Positions 1 to 9,435 of a stretch of DNA of 64,000 bases are shown here, piece after piece. The notes under the pieces are model-generated. The model worked only from the letters and a program-made list of their open reading frames with translations. It was not told the DNA's origin and made no database searches. Both the position numbers and the translations under genes were made by a program. Origin of the DNA: Pseudomonadota bacterium (GTDB taxonomy: Bacteria; Pseudomonadota; Gammaproteobacteria; Xanthomonadales; Rhodanobacteraceae). Position 1 is the first letter of the stretch. Every line of letters starts with the position of its first letter. Location: contig JAFEFO010000034.1 in the NCBI GenBank assembly GCA_018240565.1, forward strand, positions 289,960-353,959, given 5' to 3'.

Positions 1-746
1 TCGGCATCCACCATCTGCACGCGGTCGCCGTCGCCGTCGAAGGCGATGCCGATGTCCGCGTGCGATTCGCGGACCGCCGCCTGCAGCGCGGCGATGTGCG
101 TCGCGCCGCAATCGCGATTGATGTTCTCGCCGTCGGGTTGCACGCCGATGGCATGGACCTGCGCGCCAAGCTCGGCGAAGAGCCGCGGCGCGATCTGGTA
201 GGTCGCTCCATGCGCGCAATCGAGCGCGATGCGCAGGCCGGACAAGTCCAGTGCCGGCGCGACGCTGCGGCAATGCGCGGCGTAACGCCCCGCGGCATCT
301 TCCACGCGCTCCGCCTTGCCGATGCGCGCGGATGCATCCGGCGCCACATCGAGCGCGGCTTCGATCGCCAACTCGGTGGCGTCGTCGAGCTTTTCGCCAT
401 TGCCGTCGAAGAACTTGATGCCGTTGTCCCAATAGGGATTGTGCGAGGCGCTGATGACGATGCCGGCGCTGCCGCGCAATTCCCGCGTGAGAAATGCCAC
501 CGCCGGCGTCGGCATCGGCCCGAGCAGGCGCACGTTGGCGCCGGCGGACGCAAGCCCTGCCTCCAGCGCCGACTCGAGCATGTAACCCGAAACGCGCGTG
601 TCCTTGCCGATGAATACCGGCGCATCGCCGTCATTGGCCAGCACGCGCCCGGCGGCGCGGCCCAGGCACAACATGAATTCGGCGGTGATCGGCGCTTCGC
701 CCACGCGACCGCGAATGCCGTCGGTACCGAAATAGCGTTTTTGCAT
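1..746 (-). CDS. glmM: Phosphoglucosamine mutase, 3' part missing (runs off window)
   Basis: This enzyme converts glucosamine-6-phosphate to glucosamine-1-phosphate, the step that feeds UDP-GlcNAc for peptidoglycan and lipid A. The N-terminal part is visible from the ATG at 746. It begins [13 protein letters not shown], then has a [19 protein letters not shown] block, and then the active-site serine loop SASHNP followed by YWDNGIKFF. The last residues in the window reach the metal-binding AFDGDGDR loop. These motifs separate GlmM from the related phosphomannomutases. Its ATG overlaps the TGA of pilZ (TGATG), so translation is probably coupled. The C-terminal part lies outside the window. Confidence 0.95.
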   Translation of the reverse strand, partial: MQKRYFGTDGIRGRVGEAPITAEFMLCLGRAAGRVLANDGDAPVFIGKDTRVSGYMLESALEAGLASAGANVRLLGPMPTPAVAFLTRELRGSAGIVISASHNPYWDNGIKFFDGNGEKLDDATELAIEAALDVAPDASARIGKAERVEDAAGRYAAHCRSVAPALDLSGLRIALDCAHGATYQIAPRLFAELGAQVHAIGVQPDGENINRDCGATHIAALQAAVRESHADIGIAFDGDGDRVQMVDA

Positions 747-1108
747 CACATCGTGTACGTCGGTTTGTCGGATCCCAGGATTCCCGCCAGGGTCGACTCG
801 ATCTTGGTGCGCGCCGCCTCGCCATCGGCCGAATCGTTGAACTGCACGCCGATGCCGGCCGCGCGATTGCCCTGCGCGCCACCGGGCGTGATCCACACGA
901 TCTTTCCCGGCACCGGCAGGCGATCCTTTTCATCCATCAGCGTGAGCAGGATGAACACCTCGTCGCCGAGGTTGTAGCGCTTGGCGGTGGGCACGAACAG
1001 CCCGCCACCGCGCACGAACGGCATGTAGGCGTTGTACAACGCCGTCTTGTCCTTGATCGTCAGCGGCAGGATGCCCTGACGCGGCATGGCAGGATTGGGT
1101 GCGGCCAT
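746..1108 (-). CDS. pilZ: PilZ-domain type IV pilus assembly protein
   Basis: A 120-residue single-domain protein matching the short PilZ of xanthomonads and pseudomonads, needed for type IV pilus biogenesis. The beta-barrel core is recognisable (GGLFVPT, then a [10 protein letters not shown] strand, then GKIVWITP and AAGIGVQF). I see no N-terminal RxxxR or D/NxSxxG signature. That fits what is known of the Xanthomonas orthologue, which acts by protein contacts (FimX/PilB) and not by binding cyclic di-GMP itself. A clear GAGGAG ribosome site lies ahead of the ATG. It sits directly after holB, a conserved arrangement in this order. Confidence 0.88.
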   Translation of the reverse strand: MAAPNPAMPRQGILPLTIKDKTALYNAYMPFVRGGGLFVPTAKRYNLGDEVFILLTLMDEKDRLPVPGKIVWITPGGAQGNRAAGIGVQFNDSADGEAARTKIESTLAGILGSDKPTYTM

Positions 1109-1123
1109 CGGACTTGCTCCTCG

Positions 1124-2110
1124 TTACGCGGCCAGTGCGGACAGTGCGTCCAGGATCACCAGCTCCGTTCGCAGCGGCCCGCGCAATTGCTCGCGGGCAC
1201 GGTTGATGCGGTCGAAACCTGCCGCTAGCTTGGGCAATTCGCCCGGCGCGGTCAAGGCATTGACCTGCGCGCCCACGAGCAGTGCCGCGAACCACAGCCG
1301 CCGATCCGGATCGGACTTGCTCCAGCGGTTGGCGATCTGCGAGGCGCAGGCCTTGCCGCCGCGCAGGGCCGCGAGGTCGCCCTGCACTTCCGCGCGCAGC
1401 GCCAGGCCACCAGATTGGGCCAGTTCCAGCGCCAGTCCGGGGTTGCCGCTGGCCGCCTCCAGCGCCGCCGCCGCGGTTTTCGCATCGAGCTTGTGCGTCG
1501 CCAGCCACGCCCGCGCCTGTTCGACCGCGGGCAAGTGGAATTCGATGCGCTGGCAACGGCTGCGGATCGTGGCGGACAAACGCGCGGGTCGCGACGATAC
1601 CAATACCAGATGGCGGCCTGCGCCGGGTTCCTCCAACGTCTTCAACAACGCATTGGCGGCGGCATGATTCAATTCATCGGCGGGATCGATCAGCGCCACC
1701 TGCGCACGGCCCAGCTGCGACGGCAGTACCAGCCACGCCGACAGCTCGCGGATCTGGTCCACGGTCAGCTCCGAATACATCTTCTTCGGACTGGAACGTT
1801 CGTTGAGCACGTGGCCAACGAAACGCGCATCCGGATGCCCGGGGTGCCCCTGCGGCTGCGCCAGCGTATCGTCGGGCCGGGTTTCTTCCGGATCGCGCTG
1901 GAAGCGCTGTGCGAACAGTCGGCAGGCATGACAGGCGCCACACGGCGCATCGTCGCTTTCGCACAGGATCATTGCCGCGATGCGCTCGGCGAAGTCGCGC
2001 ACGCCCAAGCCTGCCGGCCCGCACAACAGCAGTGCATGCGGCAGGCGGTTGTGCGCACGCTGCGCCACCAGGCGCTGCCAGTTTTCCGTATGCCACGGCG
2101 CGAGGTTCAT
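1124..2110 (-). CDS. holB: DNA polymerase III subunit delta'
   Basis: Delta' is the rigid stator of the clamp loader, working with DnaX and HolA to place the beta clamp on DNA. The protein has 328 residues. The N-terminal AAA+ domain has a degenerate P-loop (GPAGLGVRDF, residues 31-40) lacking the catalytic lysine, as expected for delta'. A zinc-type cysteine set follows at about residues 50, 57, 60 and 63. The sensor region has [11 protein letters not shown] near the middle, and a helical C-terminal clamp-loader domain ends the chain. The ATG at 2110 overlaps the tmk stop by ATGA. Longer frames starting further upstream would only read through tmk in the wrong frame. Confidence 0.93.
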   Translation of the reverse strand: MNLAPWHTENWQRLVAQRAHNRLPHALLLCGPAGLGVRDFAERIAAMILCESDDAPCGACHACRLFAQRFQRDPEETRPDDTLAQPQGHPGHPDARFVGHVLNERSSPKKMYSELTVDQIRELSAWLVLPSQLGRAQVALIDPADELNHAAANALLKTLEEPGAGRHLVLVSSRPARLSATIRSRCQRIEFHLPAVEQARAWLATHKLDAKTAAAALEAASGNPGLALELAQSGGLALRAEVQGDLAALRGGKACASQIANRWSKSDPDRRLWFAALLVGAQVNALTAPGELPKLAAGFDRINRAREQLRGPLRTELVILDALSALAA

Positions 2111-2748
2111 GCACGCACTCCGGCGGCGTCGAGAAATCCGCCGACCGCGTGATGCACGTCGGCGAGCACGACCGCGAGCGGCCGGCTCGAATCGATCACG
2201 CGAAAGCGCGCCGGGTCGGCTGCCGCACGCTGGCGATACGCGACGCGCACGCGCTCGAAGAAATCCGCCGTTTCCAATTCGATGCGATCGGCCGCACCGC
2301 GGCCGTTGGCGCGACGCATCCCTTCGGCGACCGGCAGATCCAGCAACAGGGTCAGGTCGGGTTGCAAACCATCCGCCGCCCAGCGTTCCAGTTCCGCAAT
2401 GCGTTCCACCGGCTGGCCACGACCACCGCCTTGATAGGCGAAGCTGGCATCGGTGAAGCGATCCGACAGGACCCAGCGCCCGGCCGCAAGCGCGGGCCGC
2501 ACGCGTTCGCGCACGAGTTGCGCACGCGAGGCGAACATCAGCAGCAGCTCGGCTTCGGCACACAAGCCGTGATGCGCGGTGTCGAGCAGCACGCGGCGAA
2601 TCTCCTCGCCCGCCGGCGTGCCGCCGGGTTCGCGCGTGATCAGCGCATCGATGCCGCGCGCCGCGAGCAGCTCGCGCACGGCGGCAAGCACGGTGCTCTT
2701 GCCTGCGCCTTCGCCGCCTTCGAGGGTAATGAGCTTTCCCGCTGTCAT
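2107..2748 (-). CDS. tmk: Thymidylate kinase
   Basis: Phosphorylates dTMP to dTDP with ATP, the step both de novo and salvage dTTP synthesis share. It has 213 residues, normal for bacterial Tmk. The P-loop GGEGAGKST is at residues 11-19, the substrate loop TREPGGT at 38-44, and the DRFTDASFAYQGGGRG block at about 96-111. An LLLDLPV strand follows. The gene overlaps mltG at its start and holB at its end by four bases each, so it is translated as part of a tightly coupled operon. Confidence 0.96.
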   Translation of the reverse strand: MTAGKLITLEGGEGAGKSTVLAAVRELLAARGIDALITREPGGTPAGEEIRRVLLDTAHHGLCAEAELLLMFASRAQLVRERVRPALAAGRWVLSDRFTDASFAYQGGGRGQPVERIAELERWAADGLQPDLTLLLDLPVAEGMRRANGRGAADRIELETADFFERVRVAYRQRAAADPARFRVIDSSRPLAVVLADVHHAVGGFLDAAGVRA

Positions 2749-3773
2749 TGGCGATGCAACTGGTATTTGGCCACCGCGCGATTATGCGCTTCGAGAGTCG
2801 CCGAAAACTCGTGCGTGCCGTCGCCGCGCGCAACAAAGTACAAGGCATCGGTCGGCGCCGGATGCAGCACCGCTTCGATGGACGCCGCGCCCGGCAGCGC
2901 GATCGGCGTTGGCGGCAGGCCGGCGCGCGTATAGGTGTTGTACGGCGTGTCGGTTTGCAGATCGCGCGTGTGGATCTTGCCGTCGTAATTCGGTCCCAGT
3001 CCGTAAATCACCGTCGGATCGGTCTGCAGGCGCATGCCGAGCTTCAGGCGATGTTCGAACACACCGGCGATGAGTCCGCGTTCGGCCGGCTGCGCGGTTT
3101 CCTTCTCCACGATCGAGGCCAGGATCAATGCTTCGTACGGCGAATGCAGCGGCAGGTCCTGGGCGCGCGAGTTCCAGAGTTTGTCCAGCGTCTGCTTCAT
3201 GGCCTTGTGCGCACGCTGCAGGATGTCGATGTCGGTTTCGCCTTTGACGAAATTGTACGTTTCCGGCAAGAACTGTCCTTCCGGTTCGAGACCCGGCTCG
3301 CCGAGTTTCTGCATAAGTTCCTTGCCCCAGAATGGAACGAAGGGTTCGCCAACCATCGCTACTTCCGTGATTTCCTTGTCGTTCGACAACGCCATGCGCA
3401 ATTGCGCAAATGTCCACCCTTCCACAATGGTAAATTTGTGCTGGATGACCTTGCCCGCCGCCATTTTCGCGAGCAGCGCGCGCGGCGTGATGCCGGGCTC
3501 AAGTGCATATTCGCCGGCGTGGAGTTTCCCGGCCACGTCCATCTGCCGCGCCAGCAAGCGCCAATACAACGGCAATCCGGTACGGATGCCCTGCGCCTGC
3601 AAATCGGTGACGATGCGCGGCAGCGGCGTGCCGAAGGCCACGTCCACAGTGGTCGGCTTCGCCAACGGCGCCAGCGCCGCATCGGCGAAGCGCGCGTAGT
3701 CCCGATAAAAATAGCCTGCGGCAATGGCGCCGAACAGCAGCAGCAACACGATGACGCGGCGCAAGACCCTCAT
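2745..3773 (-). CDS. mltG: Endolytic murein transglycosylase MltG
   Basis: Inner-membrane lytic transglycosylase (YceG family) that cleaves nascent glycan strands and is thought to set their length. It has 342 residues. An N-terminal membrane anchor spans roughly residues 5-24, a LysM-like region follows, then the YceG catalytic domain. The motif ILASIVEKET places the catalytic glutamate at about residue 223 (E218 in E. coli). The conserved GLPPTPIALPG and LYFVARGDGTHEFS blocks are present. The ATG at 3773 was chosen because it overlaps the pabC stop (ATGA) and leaves a normal signal-anchor. The neighbourhood pabC-mltG-tmk-holB is also known in E. coli. Confidence 0.94.
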   Translation of the reverse strand: MRVLRRVIVLLLLFGAIAAGYFYRDYARFADAALAPLAKPTTVDVAFGTPLPRIVTDLQAQGIRTGLPLYWRLLARQMDVAGKLHAGEYALEPGITPRALLAKMAAGKVIQHKFTIVEGWTFAQLRMALSNDKEITEVAMVGEPFVPFWGKELMQKLGEPGLEPEGQFLPETYNFVKGETDIDILQRAHKAMKQTLDKLWNSRAQDLPLHSPYEALILASIVEKETAQPAERGLIAGVFEHRLKLGMRLQTDPTVIYGLGPNYDGKIHTRDLQTDTPYNTYTRAGLPPTPIALPGAASIEAVLHPAPTDALYFVARGDGTHEFSATLEAHNRAVAKYQLHRQ

Positions 3774-4594
3774 GCGCGGCGCTCCATGACGAACAGTTCG
3801 TGCCACTGGCGCTGCAATACGCAAGTCGCCGGTCCGAGCGGCCAGCAACGATCGTCCAGCGACGCTACTGGAATGATCCCGCGTACGGCATTGGTCAGGA
3901 AAATTTCGTCGGCCCGCATCAATTCATCCATCGGCAAATCCCGCACTGCGCAATCCTCGCGCCACGCCAGCACCTGCGCGCGCGCCACCCCCGCCACCCC
4001 GCAACGTTCCAACGCCGGCGTGACCAACCGTCCATCGAGCACGGCGAAGACATTCGCCGCCGTCGCGCCGACGACATTCCCATGCGCATCGCACAACAGG
4101 CCTTCGGCAATCGACGGATCGCTCCATTCGGCGCGCGCCAACACGTTTTCCAGCCGGTTCAGATGCTTGATGCCGGCCAGGCGCGGCTGTGCGGACACAC
4201 GCAAATCGCAACGGCGCATGCGCACGCCGCGATGGTAGCAGTCTGGCGCGACTTCCGGCATGGGGCTCGCGCTCACGATGCGCACAGGCTGCGCCTGTGC
4301 CGGCGGCGCATAGCCACGTGGTCCGCTGCCGCGTGTCAGGGTGATGCGCACCACGCTGCGCTCGGTGCCGGCGCCAACCGAAGCGGCCTCGCGCGCCAAC
4401 ATCGATGTGTCCGGCGCAGCCAGCGCAAGTCGCGCGCAGCCTTCTGTCAATCGCTGCATGTGACGCGACCACAGCGGCGCCCTGCCGGCAACGAACGCTA
4501 TCGTCTCGAACAGGCCGTCGCCATAGCGCAAACCGCGATCGTCGGCGGACACCTGCGCCGTCGCCACGCCATCGACGAGCGTCCGCGCGTTCAC
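3770..4594 (-). CDS. pabC: Aminodeoxychorismate lyase
   Basis: PLP enzyme of fold type IV that turns 4-amino-4-deoxychorismate into p-aminobenzoate and pyruvate for folate synthesis. It has 274 residues. The N-terminal RGLRYGDGLFET motif is typical of the family. The PLP lysine is in GIKHLNRL (about residue 143), and the cofactor-binding segment LLCDAHGNVVGATAANVF follows. The start is a GTG at 4594 that overlaps the pabB stop (GTGA). An ATG start further upstream would lie deep inside pabB. It works directly downstream of PabB in the pathway. Confidence 0.92.
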   Translation of the reverse strand: MNARTLVDGVATAQVSADDRGLRYGDGLFETIAFVAGRAPLWSRHMQRLTEGCARLALAAPDTSMLAREAASVGAGTERSVVRITLTRGSGPRGYAPPAQAQPVRIVSASPMPEVAPDCYHRGVRMRRCDLRVSAQPRLAGIKHLNRLENVLARAEWSDPSIAEGLLCDAHGNVVGATAANVFAVLDGRLVTPALERCGVAGVARAQVLAWREDCAVRDLPMDELMRADEIFLTNAVRGIIPVASLDDRCWPLGPATCVLQRQWHELFVMERRA

Positions 4595-5940
4595 GCGTCC
4601 GCTCCGCAGGCGCGCAGCAATCCGCGCGCCTTGGCGCGGGTTTCGGCGAGTTCGTGTTCGGCGATGGAGTCGGCGACGATGCCGGCGCCGGCGCGCAGGC
4701 GGATGTGCCCGGCGCGCAGGGTCAGCGTGCGAATCAGAATGTTCAGGTCCATGTTGCCATTGCGGTCCAGGTAACCGAGCGCACCGGTGTAGGCGCCACG
4801 ACCGCCGGCCTCGAGTTCGGCGATGATGCGCATGCTGCGCACCTTCGGACAACCGGTGATGGTGCCGCCCGGGAACACGGCGCGGATGACTTCGCGAGGC
4901 GTCGCGTCCGCGCGCAGGCGTCCGCGCACGTTGGAGACGATGTGGTGCACATGCGCATAACTTTCCACGGTCATCAGCTCGTCGACCGCGACCGATCCGG
5001 GCACGCAGATGCGGCCAAGATCGTTGCGCTCCAGATCGACGAGCATGACATGTTCTGCGCGCTCCTTGGGATGCGCGATCAGTTCGCCCTTGCGCGTCGC
5101 GTCGTCATCGCCCGCATGCCGCGGCCGCGTGCCGGCGATCGGGCGCGTCTGCGCGACGCCATCGCGCACTTCGACCAGTCGTTCGGGCGAAGAACTGGCA
5201 ATGGCCCAGTCATCCCACTGCAAGAGCCCCGCGAACGGCGCCGGATTGGCACGGCGCAGGCTGGCATAAAGCTCGGCGGCCGACGGCGTGCCCGCGCAGT
5301 GCAGGCGCCACTCGCGCGACAAGTTGATCTGGTAGGTGTCGCCATTGCGCAAGTGATCGCGAATTCGTGCGACGCCATCGAGGAATCGCTGCGCATCATC
5401 TTCGTCGACATCGGCGACCGCGAACGACGCTGGCGCGAAATCCGGCGTCGATTCAAGATCGCGCGCAAGCTGCTCCAGCAGGCCTGCCTGTTCGGCTTCG
5501 GCAACGAGGTGCGTGGTCCGCGCGTTGCGATCAGTGATGATTGCGGCGGGACATCGCAGCGCGAGTGCGACCGGGATTCGCGCACCCGCTGCCGGTGGAA
5601 AACCCATGCCAGGCTCGATTTGCGCCGCAAGTTCATAGCCGAGAAACAACGCCCAGCCACCGCAAAACGGCAAGTCGCTACCGCTGGTAACGCGCGCGTT
5701 GCGCCATTCGCAATCCAGTGCATCGAGGAAATCCGTGCCGCGCTCGTTGCCATCCGCGTCACGCACGCGGCCATCCGCAGCCAATGCGATCGAATCGCCC
5801 GGAAATGCAAACAGGATGTCGTAACGCGCGTTTGCACCTTCGGCGACGCTTTCAAGCAAACACGGATAGCGCCGCGGATTCGCGGCGGCGAGCGCGAGCA
5901 GGTCGCGCGCGCCGGGCAGCGTGCGTCGAAGGTCGCTCAA
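4591..5940 (-). CDS. pabB: Chorismate-binding synthase, aminodeoxychorismate synthase component I
   Basis: Member of the chorismate-utilising family. With a glutamine amidotransferase (not in this window) it should make aminodeoxychorismate for PabC. It has 449 residues. Visible motifs are [10 protein letters not shown] (about 201-210), [28 protein letters not shown] and [11 protein letters not shown] near the C-terminus. The start is a TTG overlapping the fabF stop (TTGA), and I see no in-frame ATG that is better. One oddity is that the active-site motif reads PIAGT (267-271), where well-studied PabB proteins have PIKGT with a catalytic lysine. PIAGT is the anthranilate-synthase form, so the gene context (pabC next door) supports PabB more than the motif does. 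Confidence 0.82.
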   Translation of the reverse strand: MSDLRRTLPGARDLLALAAANPRRYPCLLESVAEGANARYDILFAFPGDSIALAADGRVRDADGNERGTDFLDALDCEWRNARVTSGSDLPFCGGWALFLGYELAAQIEPGMGFPPAAGARIPVALALRCPAAIITDRNARTTHLVAEAEQAGLLEQLARDLESTPDFAPASFAVADVDEDDAQRFLDGVARIRDHLRNGDTYQINLSREWRLHCAGTPSAAELYASLRRANPAPFAGLLQWDDWAIASSSPERLVEVRDGVAQTRPIAGTRPRHAGDDDATRKGELIAHPKERAEHVMLVDLERNDLGRICVPGSVAVDELMTVESYAHVHHIVSNVRGRLRADATPREVIRAVFPGGTITGCPKVRSMRIIAELEAGGRGAYTGALGYLDRNGNMDLNILIRTLTLRAGHIRLRAGAGIVADSIAEHELAETRAKARGLLRACGADA

Positions 5941-7178
5941 ATGCGCCGAAAGACAAGCGTACCGTTGGTGCCGCCGAAGCCGAATGAATTCGACAGCGCG
6001 GCGTCGATGCGCATCTGGCGCGCGGTGTGCGGCACGAAATCCAGGTCGCAGCCTTCGCCGGGATCGTCCAGGTTGATCGTCGGTGGCGCGACGTTGTCGC
6101 GGATCGCGAGCACCGAAAAAATTGCCTCGATGCCACCCGCCGCGCCGAGCAGGTGCCCGGTCATCGATTTGGTCGAACTGATCGCCAGGCTGCGGGCGTG
6201 GTCGCCAAACACGGTCTTGGCGGCATGCACTTCGCCGATGTCGCCCAGCGGCGTCGAGGTGCCGTGCGCGTTGACGTACTGGATCTGCTCGACGTTCAGT
6301 CCCGCGTCATTCAGTGCGGCGCGCATGCAGCGTGCCGCACCCTCGCCGCCTTCGCTCGGCGCGGTGATGTGGTAGGCGTCGGCGGACATGCCAAAACCGG
6401 CCAGCTCGCAATGGATGCGCGCGCCGCGCTTCCTGGCGTGTTCGTATTCCTCGAGCACCAACACGCCGGCGCCATCGGACAGCACGAAGCCGTCGCGATC
6501 CTTGTCCCACGGCCGGCTCGCCTTGGTCGGTTCGTCATTGCGCGTGGACATGGCGCGTGCCGAGCAGAATCCGCCCATGGCCACGCCCGTGGTCGCGTAT
6601 TCCGCGCCGCCCGCAACCATCACGTCGGCATCGCCATACTGGATCATGCGCATGGCCAATCCCACGTTGTGGGTTGCCGTCGTGCAGGCGGTGACGCAGG
6701 CGATGTTCGGCCCCTTGAGCCCGAGCATGATCGACAGATTGCCCGAGGCCATGTTGATGATCGAGGCAGGCACGAAGAACGGCGATATCTTGCGCTGGCC
6801 GCCTTCGTGGAAGGCGATGCTGGTACGGTCGATCGTGTAGATGCCACCGATGCCGGCACCGACCGCGCAGCCGATGCGTTCCTCGTCGTGCTCGTGCGGA
6901 TGCATGCCGGCATCCTTCAACGCTTCGAGCGACGCGGCGACGCCGTAATGGATGAACGGATCCATCTTCTTGACGTCCTTGGCCGCGACGAACTGCGCCG
7001 GATCGAAATCGCGCACTTCGCCGGCGATGCGCGTGGGAAACGTCGACGCATCGAAATGGGTGACCGGCCCGATGCCGCTGTGGCCGGCGAGGATGTTCTT
7101 CCAGGCAGTGGCCACGTCGTTGCCGACAGGGCTGATGATGCCCAGGCCCGTGATGACTACTCGGCGTTTGCTGTTCAT
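5937..7178 (-). CDS. fabF: Beta-ketoacyl-ACP synthase II
   Basis: Condensing enzyme of fatty acid elongation, adding malonyl-ACP to acyl-ACP. It has 413 residues, the usual length. The start [13 protein letters not shown] matches the family N-terminus, and an upstream start at 7217 would add an atypical tail. The catalytic cysteine lies in VTACTTATH (about residue 165). The two histidines lie in [13 protein letters not shown] and [15 protein letters not shown]. It is separated from acpP by 83 bases containing a perfect palindrome, and it overlaps pabB by four bases. Confidence 0.96.
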   Translation of the reverse strand: MNSKRRVVITGLGIISPVGNDVATAWKNILAGHSGIGPVTHFDASTFPTRIAGEVRDFDPAQFVAAKDVKKMDPFIHYGVAASLEALKDAGMHPHEHDEERIGCAVGAGIGGIYTIDRTSIAFHEGGQRKISPFFVPASIINMASGNLSIMLGLKGPNIACVTACTTATHNVGLAMRMIQYGDADVMVAGGAEYATTGVAMGGFCSARAMSTRNDEPTKASRPWDKDRDGFVLSDGAGVLVLEEYEHARKRGARIHCELAGFGMSADAYHITAPSEGGEGAARCMRAALNDAGLNVEQIQYVNAHGTSTPLGDIGEVHAAKTVFGDHARSLAISSTKSMTGHLLGAAGGIEAIFSVLAIRDNVAPPTINLDDPGEGCDLDFVPHTARQMRIDAALSNSFGFGGTNGTLVFRRI

Positions 7179-7216
7179 GAAAATGCGCTCGCTGCGATGA
7201 CGACCCCAGAAACGCA

Positions 7217-7238
7217 AACTGCGCCGATCGGCGCAGTT
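7217..7238 (-). terminator. Perfect 22-bp palindrome between acpP and fabF, possible attenuator
   Basis: The 22 bases are exactly self-complementary and can form a strong GC stem of 9 or more pairs with a GATC tip. On the minus strand the stem is followed by TTTGCGTTT, a weak U-rich run. It lies after the acpP stop and before fabF, where a partial terminator would let acpP be made in excess over the downstream genes. No protein-binding match is claimed. Confidence 0.5.
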
Positions 7239-7261
7239 CTGCGACGTCCGACAAACCGGAC

Positions 7262-7501
7262 TCAGGCCTTGACGTGGGCCTTGATGTAATCGACCGCCTG
7301 CTGCACGGTGGTGATCTTCTCGGCTTCTTCGTCAGGAATTTCGCACTCGAATTCTTCTTCCAGCGCCATCACCAGCTCGACCGTGTCGAGCGAGTCCGCG
7401 CCCAGGTCGTCGACGAACGAGGCGTTCGGCGTGACTTCATCTTCCTTGACGCCCAGTTGTTCGACAACGATCTTCTTGACGCGATCTTCGATGCTGCTCA
7501 T
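7262..7501 (-). CDS. acpP: Acyl carrier protein
   Basis: Small acidic carrier that holds growing acyl chains on a phosphopantetheine arm. It has 79 residues. The attachment serine is in LGADSLDT at about residue 37, followed by the recognition helix [17 protein letters not shown] ribosome site sits nine or so bases before the ATG. The ATG at 7501 gives the family-typical start [11 protein letters not shown], and reading further upstream would pass through a repeat element. The gene lies between fabG and fabF as in most gammaproteobacteria. Confidence 0.97.
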   Translation of the reverse strand: MSSIEDRVKKIVVEQLGVKEDEVTPNASFVDDLGADSLDTVELVMALEEEFECEIPDEEAEKITTVQQAVDYIKAHVKA

Positions 7502-7546
7502 GTGCAAACCCTCACCAAGGTGGATTCCGAGTATCGGAGCGCGCGG

Positions 7547-7552
7547 ATTGTA
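7547..7552 (-). promoter_or_regulatory. Candidate -10 box for acpP
   Basis: The minus strand reads TACAAT about 45 bases ahead of the acpP ATG, one mismatch from consensus. I find no good -35 at 16-18 bases spacing, so this is tentative. A separate acpP promoter would be in keeping with the high demand for ACP and with the repeat element that separates it from fabG. Confidence 0.4.
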
Positions 7553-7597
7553 GTGGAACCCTCGCCGCCGCGCCAGCGAACGGGCGTTTGAGCCTGC

Positions 7598-7713
7598 CGT
7601 CATGCCGGCATGGACTGCCGGCATCCAGGTTGCAGGATGCCGAGCACAGCGGAACTCAAATGCTGGTTTGCCATCCATGGCTTCTGGATTCCGGCAATCC
7701 CTGCCGGAATGAC
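7598..7713. repeat. Dispersed inverted-repeat element, copy 1
   Basis: The left arm starts CGTCATGCCGGCATGGAC and reads to CATCCAG. The right arm runs from CTGGATTCCGGC to CCGGAATGAC. Each arm is itself a small hairpin and the two arms are inverted relative to each other. It fills the acpP-fabG gap and stops seven bases before the fabG stop codon. Four related copies occur in this window (26536, 40308, 48248 and 55733). Confidence 0.85.
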
Positions 7714-7719
7714 AAGTCG

Positions 7720-8463
7720 TTAAGGCATGTACATGCCGCCATTGACATGCAGCGTCTCGCCAGTAATGTAAGCCGCCGCCGGAGAGGCAAGGAACAGCAC
7801 CGCCTGCGCGATGTCATCCGGAGAACCCAGGCGACCAAGCGCGATGTTCGGCAGCAATGCCGCGCGCTGTTCGTCGGTCAACGCGCGCGTCATGTCGGTG
7901 TCGATGAATCCCGGCGCCACGACATTCACGGTGATGCCGCGCGAGCCGATCTCGCGCGCCAGCGATTTGGAGAACGCGATGATGCCGGCCTTGGCCGCAG
8001 CGTAATTCGCCTGCCCGGGATTGCCGGTCACGCCGACCACGGACGCGATCGAGATGATGCGGCCACGGCGCGCCTTCATCATGCCGCGCATCACCGCCTT
8101 CGAGGTGCGATAGACCGAGGACAGGTTGGTGTCCAGGATCGCATCCCAATCTTCGTCCTTCATGCGCAGCAGCAACTGGTCGCGGGTGATGCCGGCGTTG
8201 TTGACCAAAATCGACACGCTGCCGAATTCTTTGGCGATATCGTCGATCAGGGTTTCGACCGCCGTGCCATCGGTGACATTGAGCACGCGACCAACACCGC
8301 CGTGCGCCGCCAGGCGCTCGCCGATCGCCTGCGCGCCGGCTTCGCTGGTCGCGGTGCCAATGACCTTGGCGCCACTTGCCGCGAGCATATCGGCAATCGC
8401 CGCGCCGATGCCGCGGCTGGCGCCGGTGACCAACGCGACTTCATTCTGAAGGACTGCACTCAT
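7720..8463 (-). CDS. fabG: 3-oxoacyl-ACP reductase
   Basis: NADPH-dependent short-chain dehydrogenase that reduces 3-ketoacyl-ACP to 3-hydroxyacyl-ACP. It has 247 residues. The cofactor motif TGASRGIG is at about 13-20 and the NNAG motif mid-chain. The catalytic set is Ser in SIASVVG with Tyr and Lys in YAAAKAG, and the C-terminus has [12 protein letters not shown]. The ATG at 8463 overlaps the fabD stop. Confidence 0.96.
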   Translation of the reverse strand: MSAVLQNEVALVTGASRGIGAAIADMLAASGAKVIGTATSEAGAQAIGERLAAHGGVGRVLNVTDGTAVETLIDDIAKEFGSVSILVNNAGITRDQLLLRMKDEDWDAILDTNLSSVYRTSKAVMRGMMKARRGRIISIASVVGVTGNPGQANYAAAKAGIIAFSKSLAREIGSRGITVNVVAPGFIDTDMTRALTDEQRAALLPNIALGRLGSPDDIAQAVLFLASPAAAYITGETLHVNGGMYMP

Positions 8464-9401
8464 TGCCACTCTCCCAAAGCCTGCGTCATGTCGCCCGGTG
8501 CGCCGATGGCGCGACCATCCAGGGTTCGATCGATGCGCTTGAGCAATCCGGTCAGCACCTTGCCTGGACCGCATTCCGCGACGCGCGTGATGCCATGCGA
8601 CGCCAGGGCCTGTACGCTCTGCGTCCACAACACCGGCGAGTGCAGCTGGCGTGCTAGGGCGTCGCGGATGTCCTCGACTCTGTCAAAGGATTTCGCCGCA
8701 ACATTCTGAATAACTGGGATTTTTGGCATCGACCATGAGATCGCATCGAACTTGCGCGAAAGTTGATCCGCCGCTCCGCGCATCAAGGCGCAATGCGAGG
8801 GCACGCTGACTGCGAGTTTCACCGCCTTGCGCACGCCGAGTTCGGCCAGGCGCGCGATCACGCGATCCACCGCCGCCGCATTGCCGGCGATGACGAGCTG
8901 GCCGGGCGCGTTGTAGTTGACCGGCGAGACGACTTCGCCATTGGCGACTTCATCGCAAACCTGGGCAATCTGCGCATCATCGCCGCCGAGGATTGCCGCC
9001 ATCGCCCCCACGCCCGGCGGCACCGCCGCCTGCATCAGGCGTCCGCGTTCGGCGACGAGTCCGGCCGCGTCTCGCAGGCCGAGGACATCGGCGCAGACCA
9101 ATGCCGCATACTCGCCGAGGCTGTGCCCGGCCAGCAGCGCAGGCATCGCGCCGCCGCGCTCGCGCCACACGCGCCAGACCGCGACGTCCGCCGCGAGCAG
9201 GGCCGGCTGCGTGTTTTCGGTGCGGTTGAGATCATCCTCGGGGCCGTTCTGCGACAGCGCCCACAGGTCGATGCCGGCGCCGGCCGAGGCTTCGTCAAAG
9301 GTTGATTTGACCACGGCATATTCGCTGCCCAGTTCGGCAAGCATGCCGAGCGACTGCGAACCCTGGCCGGGAAAAACAAAAGCGAGATTGGCTGCCTGCA
9401 T
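8460..9401 (-). CDS. fabD: Malonyl-CoA:ACP transacylase
   Basis: Transfers malonate from CoA to ACP to supply the elongation cycle. It has 313 residues. It begins MQAANLAFVFPGQGSQ. The nucleophile elbow GHSLGEY puts the active serine at about residue 94, and the conserved VPSHCALMR block carries the partner histidine. A TTG twelve bases upstream could also initiate, but the ATG at 9401 gives the family-typical N-terminus. It overlaps fabG by four bases. Confidence 0.95.
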   Translation of the reverse strand: MQAANLAFVFPGQGSQSLGMLAELGSEYAVVKSTFDEASAGAGIDLWALSQNGPEDDLNRTENTQPALLAADVAVWRVWRERGGAMPALLAGHSLGEYAALVCADVLGLRDAAGLVAERGRLMQAAVPPGVGAMAAILGGDDAQIAQVCDEVANGEVVSPVNYNAPGQLVIAGNAAAVDRVIARLAELGVRKAVKLAVSVPSHCALMRGAADQLSRKFDAISWSMPKIPVIQNVAAKSFDRVEDIRDALARQLHSPVLWTQSVQALASHGITRVAECGPGKVLTGLLKRIDRTLDGRAIGAPGDMTQALGEWQ

Positions 9402-9435
9402 GAGCGTCAGCAAAGTTTGCGAAGAAGTGGGTATA

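Noticed and set aside
1124..2848. A 574-codon minus-strand frame that would fuse holB to an upstream protein
   Set aside because: The upstream half is tmk read in the wrong frame and is Arg-rich nonsense; the true holB start overlaps the tmk stop.
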